Shown here: piece by piece, positions 1 to 5,328 of the stretch
How the letters are laid out: the number at the start of each line of letters is the position of its first letter
Numbering within the stretch: position 1 is the stretch's first letter
Origin: CAXQRU01 sp964226685
GTDB lineage: Bacteria > Pseudomonadota > Gammaproteobacteria > Pseudomonadales > Cellvibrionaceae
Assembly (NCBI GenBank): GCA_964226685.1
Contig: CAXQRU010000022.1
Location: 1-5,328, forward strand
Direction of reading: 5' to 3'
DNA: 5,328 bases
Program-made: the position numbers and the translations under genes
Notes under the pieces: generated by a model
Told to the model about the DNA's origin: nothing
The model's database searches: none
What the model saw: the letters and a program-made list of their open reading frames with translations, nothing else

Positions 1-100
1 TAAAAGTACGATCTATATGAGAGGGCAGATTTTTTGTTCTCGTCATGAAAAAATCAAAGGTGATTCCCCCGTTTTTAATCGCCAATGCTTCAGGTGCTTT

Positions 101-105
101 AAGGA
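101..105 (+). promoter_or_regulatory. Ribosome binding site that decides the lipid kinase start
   Basis: AAGGA lies 5 bases before the ATG at 111. The in-frame upstream ATG at 45 has only a T-rich stretch before it; the nearest purine run (GAGAGGG, 20-26) is too far away. This favours 111 as the start. Confidence 0.6.
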
Positions 106-110
106 AAACG

Positions 111-476
111 ATGAGCTTTAATATCAAAGCAAGACTAAAAAGTTTCTCCTATGCCTCGAAAGGAATCGTGACTCTATTACAAACCCAGCATAATGCCAGG
201 ATTCATCTGTTGGCTACTATTATTGCGATAGCGTTGGGATTTTATTTTGGTGTATCAATCACTGAGTGGTCATTATTAGTCATTGCCATAGTCTTAGTGT
301 GGCTCACTGAAGCCTTAAATACAGCAATAGAGTTTCTAGCTGATACTATTACCAAGGATCACCATCCTTTAATTGGAAAAGCAAAAGATGTTGCAGCCAG
401 TGCAGTGTTAGTTGCTTCTATTGGTGCTCTGGTCATTGGGGTTTTTATATTTTGGCCATATTTGGGAAACAACTAA
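111..476 (+). CDS. Diacylglycerol kinase / undecaprenol kinase family protein (DgkA-like)
   Basis: Small integral inner-membrane kinase that would phosphorylate a lipid alcohol (diacylglycerol or undecaprenol) with ATP, feeding phospholipid or undecaprenyl phosphate recycling. The 121-residue product matches the usual length of about 120. It shows an amphipathic N-terminal stretch, an N-A-R-I-H segment at residues 28-32, and three membrane helices at about 33-49, 52-69 and 95-118. The family signature is clear: E-A-L-N-T-A-I-E at 67-74, D78, then G-K-A-K-D at 89-93, corresponding to E69, N72, E76, D80 and K94/D95 of E. coli DgkA. The N-x-R-I-H segment looks more like the undecaprenol-kinase-type branch than E. 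coli DgkA, so the substrate is left open. The start at 111 is chosen for its ribosome binding site; starting at ATG 45 would add 22 residues with no family resemblance. It converges with hscC and no functional link to it is apparent. Confidence 0.9.
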   Translation: MSFNIKARLKSFSYASKGIVTLLQTQHNARIHLLATIIAIALGFYFGVSITEWSLLVIAIVLVWLTEALNTAIEFLADTITKDHHPLIGKAKDVAASAVLVASIGALVIGVFIFWPYLGNN

Positions 477-488
477 CAAGAGTCATTT

Positions 489-523
489 CTGGTATCCAAA
501 TATAGCCAGTTAGCTTTAATTTT
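489..523 (+). terminator. Weak possible terminator after the lipid kinase gene
   Basis: CTGG-TAT (489-495) can pair with ATA-g-CCAG (502-509) around a 6-base loop, with one bulged G, and is followed by a T-rich stretch (510-523). The stem is short and AT-rich and the T tract is interrupted, so this is only a candidate. No better terminator for either convergent gene was seen in the 87-base gap 477-563. Confidence 0.22.
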
Positions 524-563
524 AAAATCACAAGATGAAGTCTTTATCCCTTGCCACAAGACC

Positions 564-2261
564 CTAAATCCGCTCAAAATCAATTTGATCAAACTGCTGA
601 CTAATTTGTTTGCGCGCTCTTTCGATCTCCCTTGGATTTTGTGCTTCCAGTACTTGCTCAAATTGCAGCAGCCAGTGACTTATAGAATCGCGGATTGCCC
701 CCAAATTCTGTTCATACAAGCGCTCGCCCCGCGCGATGAGATACCGATTTTCTTGGCGCTCTCTGGGGTGAACCTTGAGTTCGGCTAGTTCTTCAAGCTT
801 TGCTTGGATTTCCTCTTCGCTCAGATGACAATCGGCTTGCTTGATAATGAGAGTTTGTTGATCTTGAGTGCCATCGGTTTTGACATCGACTTCCAGAATG
901 CCGTTAATATCGTAGGTAAATCGCACGGTAATACTTTGCTCGCCAGCCGGTTTTGCCGGCACGGGTATGGTGAGTTCGCCCAGCTTGAGGTTATTGGCCA
1001 CATGTCGGCTCTCTCCTTGATACACATCCACCTGGATTGCTCTTTGGCCGTCGTGACAGGTGTAAAAAGTATCTTCTATGCTAGCCGGGATCACCGTATT
1101 GCGCTCAATGATGGGCGCATAAAAACCGGAGATAAGCTGCTTTTGACGATCCCTTTTCGAGGTTTCTATTCCTAGTGTATAGGGGCATACATCGGTTAGG
1201 ATAACGTCTTTAAGCGATTGGTCGCGGGCTTTGAGTCCGGCCTGAATCGCTGCTCCCATTGCGACGATTTCATCAGGGTTTAAATGCCCTGTGGCTTTAA
1301 AACCAAGGAGCCGCTCAACCAGTGATGAGACCAGGGGCATTCGCGTCGCGCCGCCAACCAAGACCACGGCTTGAAGATCTCGTGGCAAAAGCCCGCTATC
1401 ACTGAGTACCCGCTCAATCGGTTGTCGCATCTTTTGGATAAGAGGTTGGGAAAGTGTTTCAAATTCTTCGCGACTGATTTGCCATAAATGCTCGACACCG
1501 TCGATATGAATCATCGAACGAGCATGATCTCCCTTGGTTAATTGGCGTTTTAAGTACTCCGCTCTTGCTCGAAGTAGGCTGAGTTGGGTGGCGCTGAGTT
1601 GCTCGGCCATCAACTCGCGCTTAGCTAAAAAGTCCGTTATCATCAAATCGACAAAGTCTTCGCCACCAAGAGAGTTGTGGCCAGCGGTGGCGGTAACTTC
1701 CATTACGCCATCAAAAACATTGAGTACAGAAACATCAAAGGTGCCTCCGCCAAGGTCAAATACTAAGAAGGTGGACTCTTGGCCGAGTTCATGAATGCCA
1801 TAGGCAATAGCTGCAGCAGTTGGCTCATTGATCAACCGCTCGACTTTCAGGCCTGCCAATTCACCCGCTGTTTTGGTCATTTTGCGTTGTTGATCATTGA
1901 AGTAAGCGGGCACACTGATGACCGCCTCAGTCACTGGGTGACCCAGGTAAGCTTCGGCATCAGCTTTTAATGAACGCAATAATAATGAGGATAGATCTGC
2001 TGGGGTAAAGCTCTTATTCAGCAGGTGGGTGGTGTGGTTGGTGCCCATATGCCGCTTGAACAATGCGGTTGTCAGCTCAGGGTGAGTGATGAGCCGCTCT
2101 TTGGCCACTTGCCCTACAAGTACATTGCCATCGATATCTAAACCGACGACCGAGGGGGTGAGGTTACTTCCCAAGGCATTGGGTATAATTTTCGCCTTAT
2201 TGTCTTCCCAAACAGACACCAAGCTGTGTGTGGTTCCTAAATCTATCCCTATTATAGACAT
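564..2261 (-). CDS. hscC: HscC-type Hsp70 chaperone
   Basis: ATP-dependent cytoplasmic chaperone of the specialised HscC branch of Hsp70. The 565-residue product is close to E. coli HscC (about 556) and shorter than DnaK (638). The nucleotide-binding domain (about 1-350) has phosphate loop 1 I-D-L-G-T-T (6-11), F-K-R with K69, R-L-I-N-E-P-T-A-A-A (142-151, E146), phosphate loop 2 D-L-G-G-G-T-F-D (169-176) and V-L-V-G-G-A-T-R-M-P (300-309). Residues equivalent to DnaK D8, K70, E171, D194, T199 and D201 are all present (D7, K69, E146, D169, T174, D176), so ATPase activity is expected. The linker reads V-I-L-T-D-V-C-P-Y-T-L-G (353-364), where DnaK has V-L-L-L-D-V-T-P; T-D-[VI]-C-P-Y is an HscC hallmark. 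The substrate-binding domain (about 365-475) contains N-T-V-I-P and S-Y-D-I-N-G-like motifs. A shortened helical lid (about 478-565) follows, with no EEVD-like tail. The start is ATG 2261, with AAGAG 8 bases upstream; the in-frame TTG at 2291 would add 10 unsupported residues. It is divergent from its presumed J partner. E. coli HscC does not substitute for DnaK and has been linked to sigma70 modulation; whether that holds here is unknown. Confidence 0.93.
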   Translation of the reverse strand: MSIIGIDLGTTHSLVSVWEDNKAKIIPNALGSNLTPSVVGLDIDGNVLVGQVAKERLITHPELTTALFKRHMGTNHTTHLLNKSFTPADLSSLLLRSLKADAEAYLGHPVTEAVISVPAYFNDQQRKMTKTAGELAGLKVERLINEPTAAAIAYGIHELGQESTFLVFDLGGGTFDVSVLNVFDGVMEVTATAGHNSLGGEDFVDLMITDFLAKRELMAEQLSATQLSLLRARAEYLKRQLTKGDHARSMIHIDGVEHLWQISREEFETLSQPLIQKMRQPIERVLSDSGLLPRDLQAVVLVGGATRMPLVSSLVERLLGFKATGHLNPDEIVAMGAAIQAGLKARDQSLKDVILTDVCPYTLGIETSKRDRQKQLISGFYAPIIERNTVIPASIEDTFYTCHDGQRAIQVDVYQGESRHVANNLKLGELTIPVPAKPAGEQSITVRFTYDINGILEVDVKTDGTQDQQTLIIKQADCHLSEEEIQAKLEELAELKVHPRERQENRYLIARGERLYEQNLGAIRDSISHWLLQFEQVLEAQNPREIERARKQISQQFDQIDFERI

Positions 2262-2294
2262 CGTCTTGACTCTTATTACCTTCCAAATCAAGCC

Positions 2295-2323
2295 AGTCTA
2301 GAGCCTTGCTGGTAAGAATTCAA
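2295..2323 (-). promoter_or_regulatory. Candidate sigma70-type promoter for hscC
   Basis: Read on the minus strand, TTGAAT (plus-strand 2318-2323) and TAGACT (2295-2300) are separated by exactly 17 bases. Each hexamer matches consensus at 4 of 6 positions. Transcription would begin near 2288, giving a leader of about 26 bases before ATG 2261, which leaves room for the AAGAG ribosome binding site. Matches of this quality occur by chance, so it is only a candidate. Confidence 0.35.
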
Positions 2324-2330
2324 GCATCGC

Positions 2331-2369
2331 CTTGGCACGATATTCAAAAAAATGCAGGATCGTGCTAAG
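2331..2369. repeat. 11 bp inverted repeat ahead of the J/TPR gene (operator or leader hairpin candidate)
   Basis: CTTGGCACGAT (2331-2341) and ATCGTGCTAAG (2359-2369) are reverse complements at 10 of 11 positions, separated by 17 A-rich bases. The single mismatch becomes a G-U wobble if the plus strand is transcribed, so an 11-pair RNA stem is possible. The right arm ends 14 bases before the AGGAGA ribosome binding site (2384-2389), and the left arm ends 8 bases upstream of the candidate hscC -35 box. It could be a two-half-site operator acting on one or both divergent genes, or a 5' leader hairpin of the J/TPR message. Its arm length makes chance less likely than for typical short palindromes, but function is inferred. 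Confidence 0.45.
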
Positions 2370-2383
2370 CTCCTGGAAGGAAT

Positions 2384-2389
2384 AGGAGA
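2384..2389 (+). promoter_or_regulatory. Ribosome binding site that decides the J/TPR protein start
   Basis: AGGAGA lies 4 bases before the ATG at 2394, and further purine-rich sequence (GGAAGGA) sits just upstream. The earlier in-frame ATG at 2352 is preceded by an A-run without a Shine-Dalgarno match and sits inside the loop of the inverted repeat, so 2394 is preferred. Confidence 0.7.
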
Positions 2390-2393
2390 AGGT

Positions 2394-4415
2394 ATGAATT
2401 GTTGGGATTTTCTTGGCATTGAGCCAACCGCGGATAAGCGTCTTATCAAGCGAGCGTACGCTAACAAGCTTAGAAGTTGTAACCCTGAGGATGACCAGGA
2501 AGGCTTTATCGCTCTGCGCCAGGCCTATGAACAGGCATTATTGGCCTCGAAATATGTTGGTGCCTCAGATGATGACGACGAGTTGAATGTAGTCATTGGC
2601 AATGCGTTTGCCGATGTTTTTGGTGAAAGGCCAGCGCATGACGTAGAGCCGAGCAAACATGAGCAAGAGCCGTCTTTTAATGCGGATGAAGCGCTTCAGA
2701 GAATTCAAGAGCGACTGCGCTTAAATTATTCTGATTTTCCTGAGCGTATCAAGCTTGAATCCTGGCAGGCCATATTGGCTGATGACGCTTGTTGGAATCT
2801 CGAAGTTAAACGTACTCTCACGACTTGGTTGTTTGGCTTTATTTACGAACACAAGCATGTACCCTTTGATGTTTACCAGTACTTAGAGAGTGAGTTCAAC
2901 TGGTTAGAAAGCTACGATCAATTATCCAGAAAATTTCCCTTAGAGCAAATTGATGCGGTGTGCAGCCGTATAAAAAGCCCTGCTTCGCTCGCCTTGCAAA
3001 ATATCGTATTTGATCAGGCTATGACATTGGATGAGATTGAATGGTATTTAGACCAACGATTGGCCGCTTACTATTTAATGCAGTATGATGAAATAGAAAA
3101 AGCCCAAGAAATTTTATCAAGCCTTCCTCAAGATCGCGTGCAAGACTTCGAGTTGATGCATTTGATTGCCCAATTTTGCTTGCAGGCCAACCAAATGGAA
3201 CCTTATCGCTATCTCGTTAAGCAGATTATTGAAGCCTTTCCCACTATTATTGATGGCCACTTAATGTTAGCCAAAGACCATTTTGATCAAGGTAATTATT
3301 TAGATGCGTTGAATTCTTATAAACAAGCATTAGCGATTGATCGTTATCACGTAAGAGCGATAAAAGGTGTGGCGGCAAGTTTGTTTTCGATGAAATACTA
3401 TGACGAAGCACTGGAGATGTATCAAAAAATACAAGCGATGTATGATTATGATATGGAGGCGGCTGCGCGTATTGTTGACATTCATCAAGCCAAAATAAAA
3501 TCTGGTGTTATGGCTTTAGAAAATATTCAAAGTAAGGGTGTTTACGATTCAATACAACAAGAGGATTATGAGCGTTATTTGCGGCAAGTCGTTGAAGGCT
3601 ATTTAACCTTTGAAGATGTTGATCGTTGTCACTTTGTTTTGACCGAAGCAGAGAGTTTTTTATCCGATAAAAACTTTGAGCATCAAACTAACAGCCGATT
3701 TAATCCTAGCTTTCAAGAATTTAACGTTTATTTTGCGCGAGTATTGAAGCGATTAAATCATACCGATCGTGCTATGCACTATTATCAAAAAGCTCTCGAA
3801 TGCGCGACAGATCAGGGTGAAAATCCTCTGCAGACGCTTTATGATTTAGGAAATTTTTTATATGAGCTAACACGCTATGAGGAGTCTTTGCAATATTTAC
3901 AAAAATCCTTAGAGATCACTCAAAGCAATGCGAATATTTACCTCGCCTATAGCCAGTCATTACGATTTTGTGGAAATAGTGCGCAGGCATTGCTTGCGGT
4001 GAATCGGGCTATCGAATTAGAGCCGGGTTTGATTTTAGCGTATTGGGAAAGATCTTATATTCTATTTCAGTTTGAGCGATTTCAAGAGGCAATTGCTGAT
4101 TTTGAAACCTATTTAAGTCAGTATGATGATGTTTGGTGTCAATATCGACTGGGCATTTGTTACGAAAAAATAGGAAATTATCAGCAAGCAATTAGCTATT
4201 TTACTGATGCCATTAATTACGATAGCCGATTGATGTACCCCTACCAGTCGTTGATTGAATTAGCCCTTCATTGTGGTTTGATTCCTTTGGCAATACAAAC
4301 TTTGGAAAAATACCGTCAGCTAGCAGAGGCTGATGCAAGCCTTATTAGTGCCTGGCAAGGTCAAATTGAGGTGGCTCATAAGGCCCTAAATGTTGGGGAG
4401 TCTAACAATGAATAG
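2394..4415 (+). CDS. J-domain-like protein with long TPR array, probable HscC co-chaperone
   Basis: Predicted cytoplasmic co-chaperone of 673 residues with no signal peptide or membrane helix. Residues 1-50 form a J-like domain: W-D-F-L-G-I-E-P-T (4-12), a basic helix II around K-R-L-I-K-R-A-Y (15-22), N-P-E (30-32) where classical J domains have HPD, then G-F-I-A-L-R-Q-A-Y-E-Q-A (37-48). An acidic linker with D-D-D-D (59-62) follows, then a helical part without clear repeats (about 95-270). TPR-like units appear near 287-316, 321-350, 444-470, 481-510, 514-543, 548-576, 581-609 and 615-645, with signatures such as G-N-Y-x-x-A-L and A-L-A-I-D. The TPRs are likely to bind clients or partner proteins. 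The domain start resembles that of the DjlB/DjlC group encoded beside E. coli hscC, but the product is longer than those (about 480 residues), so no symbol is given. It is divergent from hscC and its 3' end overlaps the DUF1266 gene by 8 bases. GC falls from about 50% near the 5' end to about 35-40% across the TPR part. The J-like fold and TPR calls are firm; the HscC partnership is inferred from context. Confidence 0.85.
   Translation: MNCWDFLGIEPTADKRLIKRAYANKLRSCNPEDDQEGFIALRQAYEQALLASKYVGASDDDDELNVVIGNAFADVFGERPAHDVEPSKHEQEPSFNADEALQRIQERLRLNYSDFPERIKLESWQAILADDACWNLEVKRTLTTWLFGFIYEHKHVPFDVYQYLESEFNWLESYDQLSRKFPLEQIDAVCSRIKSPASLALQNIVFDQAMTLDEIEWYLDQRLAAYYLMQYDEIEKAQEILSSLPQDRVQDFELMHLIAQFCLQANQMEPYRYLVKQIIEAFPTIIDGHLMLAKDHFDQGNYLDALNSYKQALAIDRYHVRAIKGVAASLFSMKYYDEALEMYQKIQAMYDYDMEAAARIVDIHQAKIKSGVMALENIQSKGVYDSIQQEDYERYLRQVVEGYLTFEDVDRCHFVLTEAESFLSDKNFEHQTNSRFNPSFQEFNVYFARVLKRLNHTDRAMHYYQKALECATDQGENPLQTLYDLGNFLYELTRYEESLQYLQKSLEITQSNANIYLAYSQSLRFCGNSAQALLAVNRAIELEPGLILAYWERSYILFQFERFQEAIADFETYLSQYDDVWCQYRLGICYEKIGNYQQAISYFTDAINYDSRLMYPYQSLIELALHCGLIPLAIQTLEKYRQLAEADASLISAWQGQIEVAHKALNVGESNNE
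4395..4400 (+). promoter_or_regulatory. Ribosome binding site for the DUF1266 gene inside the J/TPR gene
   Basis: GGGGAG lies 7 bases before the ATG at 4408 and is embedded in the last codons of the J/TPR gene. Together with the 8-base overlap this supports translation of both genes from one message, possibly coupled. Confidence 0.65.
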
Positions 4416-5328
4416 GGCAGTGAATGCAAATAATTATAATCCATTAAATTTAAGCAAGACGACATTATGGATACTCGCTCTATCTGCCTTGATTACTGAA
4501 AAAAATGATTGCCGCCATGACTTTTTTAAATGCTACGATAATAAGCCGAACATGGATAAGGACGCTATCTTGAAGCTGATGAAAAGGGACTGGGGTGTCA
4601 CTTGTCGAGAAGAGTTACTAAAAAATTTGGACTGGCTTGAAAATACCGGACATGACCAAGAATTTTTAGATACGTTAAAACACTTAGATTCTATTGCCGA
4701 GTCACAAGTTGGCCCATACATTGATTGTTTGCAAAATGAAAAAATGAAAAATCGAGTGGTCATTGTCAATAATTATCGAGATTTATTGGGCCGGTGCGGT
4801 ATTTTTTCATGGGATGTATCAAGGCATATATTTTTGTGTCGTTGGGCTTTGCAAGTAGGGTTTTTAACTCAAAAAGAGTTCTTTGTAAGAGGCTTTGCCT
4901 TAGCCAAAAAAGTGCAGTCTCTGTATGCCGATTGGAATCAGTTTGCGATTGCTCATGTTGCTGGGCGCCAGTTTTGGCTGGCTAGTATTGAAAAAAATAA
5001 TGTGACCAATGAGTATCCTCGCTTTAAGCGCCTGATGGTTCATGAGTATAGCCCATGGAATCAGTTAGACTGGAATACTCCGTTAACGGGTGCCAGTGAA
5101 ATTTTGGTTGATGAAATCTTATCAATTCGTTTATCTGAAGAAAGATTTTTACAAGTGCAGGCCATGTTTTCTAAACTTGGGGAGACACTGGATTATTTAG
5201 CCGTCGGCAAAACTTACTGTGACCATCGTTTTGAAGGCGATGAAAAAGAAAAAGAAGAAAAAAGAGCCGCTGCCATGTTTTGGTTGACTCGCACTCATGC
5301 TCAAGAACATGAAGAGATTCATGATTAT
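4408..5328 (+). CDS. DUF1266 family protein (YbeU/YbeR-like), 3' end outside the window
   Basis: An open frame of 307 codons reaches the window edge without a stop, so the C-terminus is missing. The function of the family is unknown. Characteristic DUF1266 features are visible: an N-terminal L-W-I-L-A-L-S-A (20-27) with E-K-N-D (31-34), then D-W-G-V-T (61-65), L-D-W-L (74-77) and G-H-D-Q-E-F (81-86). The core has S-W-D-V-S-R (134-139), R145, G-F-L-T-Q-K-E (151-157), Y-A-D-W (173-176) and A-G-R-Q-F-W (185-190), followed by S-P-W (215-217). A Lys/Glu-rich stretch (about 277-286) lies near the window end. No signal peptide is seen; the L-W-I-L-A-L-S-A segment is too short for a convincing membrane helix. 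The start at ATG 4408 has a good ribosome binding site, overlaps the upstream stop by 8 bases and is in another frame. E. coli YbeU and YbeR are DUF1266 proteins encoded near hscC and the djl genes, so this protein probably works with, or is served by, the HscC/J pair. The visible part already exceeds the roughly 235 residues I recall for those E. coli proteins. Confidence 0.82.
   Translation, partial: MNRAVNANNYNPLNLSKTTLWILALSALITEKNDCRHDFFKCYDNKPNMDKDAILKLMKRDWGVTCREELLKNLDWLENTGHDQEFLDTLKHLDSIAESQVGPYIDCLQNEKMKNRVVIVNNYRDLLGRCGIFSWDVSRHIFLCRWALQVGFLTQKEFFVRGFALAKKVQSLYADWNQFAIAHVAGRQFWLASIEKNNVTNEYPRFKRLMVHEYSPWNQLDWNTPLTGASEILVDEILSIRLSEERFLQVQAMFSKLGETLDYLAVGKTYCDHRFEGDEKEKEEKRAAAMFWLTRTHAQEHEEIHDY

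Larger units (their letters stand above)
2262..2393. other. Divergent intergenic control region between hscC and the J/TPR gene
   Basis: This 132-base gap must hold the start signals for hscC (leftward) and the J/TPR-DUF1266 unit (rightward). On the minus strand there is a candidate sigma70-type promoter; on the plus strand an 11 bp inverted repeat lies just before the J/TPR ribosome binding site. No convincing plus-strand promoter was found: TTGGCA at 2332-2337 resembles a -35 box but has no good -10 at the right distance. No heat-shock sigma32 promoter (CTTGAAA with CCCCAT) was seen. Confidence 0.6.

Noticed and set aside
45..110. N-terminal extension of the lipid kinase from ATG 45.
   Set aside because: There is no ribosome binding site near 45, the 22 added residues do not resemble the family, and ATG 111 has AAGGA at 5 bases and gives the usual length.
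547..563. Short hairpin CTTG-TGG-CAAG on the minus strand just after the hscC stop.
   Set aside because: A 4-pair stem without a following T run is too weak to call a terminator.
946..960. GCCGG-TTTTG-CCGGC hairpin resembling a terminator or REP element.
   Set aside because: It lies inside hscC, encodes the conserved beta-domain region around P-A-K-P-A-G, is only 5 pairs long and has no T tract.
804..1175. Open frame of 123 codons on the plus strand, antisense to hscC.
   Set aside because: It lies wholly opposite a well-supported Hsp70 gene and its translation resembles no family. The same holds for the shorter frames near 585-788, 1534-1794, 1779-1970 and 2086-2301.
2331..2348. Possible sigma54 promoter: TTGGCACG matches the -24 element well.
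   Set aside because: The required GC at -12 would fall at 2346-2347, where the sequence is AA. The match is better explained as the left arm of the inverted repeat.
2352..2393. Earlier in-frame ATG for the J/TPR protein.
   Set aside because: It has no Shine-Dalgarno sequence and lies in the loop of the inverted repeat; ATG 2394 has AGGAGA and begins directly at the J-domain sequence M-N-C-W-D.
4533..4769. Minus-strand open frame of 78 codons, and a plus-strand frame at 4794-4985.
   Set aside because: Both lie within the DUF1266 coding sequence in other frames; the DUF1266 frame carries recognisable family motifs throughout.

Overview
This 5.3 kb window looks like chromosomal DNA of a gammaproteobacterium of moderate to low GC. 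The inference rests on a recognisable HscC-type Hsp70 beside a J-domain-like partner and a DUF1266 protein, a grouping that recalls the Escherichia coli ybeR-djlB-ybeT-ybeU-djlC-hscC locus. The species cannot be named from the sequence. Coding density is high and no mobile element, CRISPR array, tRNA or rRNA was seen.

Layout: (1) Positions 1-110 are the leader of the first gene; no convincing promoter was found, and the upstream gene, if any, lies outside. (2) 111-476 (+) is a small membrane lipid kinase of the DgkA/undecaprenol kinase family. (3) 477-563 is a short convergent gap with one weak hairpin. (4) 564-2261 (-) is hscC, a specialised Hsp70. (5) 2262-2393 is a 132 bp divergent control region with a candidate sigma70-type promoter for hscC and a near-perfect 11 bp inverted repeat just ahead of the next gene. 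(6) 2394-4415 (+) is a 673-residue protein with an N-terminal J-like domain, in which HPD is replaced by NPE, followed by a long TPR array. (7) 4408-5328 (+) is a DUF1266 protein that overlaps the J/TPR gene by 8 bases and runs off the window end (307 codons seen, no stop).

Working model (inference): hscC, the J/TPR gene and the DUF1266 gene form one chaperone module. HscC would be the ATP-driven chaperone, the J/TPR protein its co-chaperone and client adaptor, and the DUF1266 protein a client, cofactor or effector of unknown role. The lipid kinase is probably an unrelated neighbour. The most interesting points are the conserved but uncharacterised HscC-J-DUF1266 association, the loss of the HPD motif, the inverted repeat between the divergent genes, and the change in base composition across the locus.
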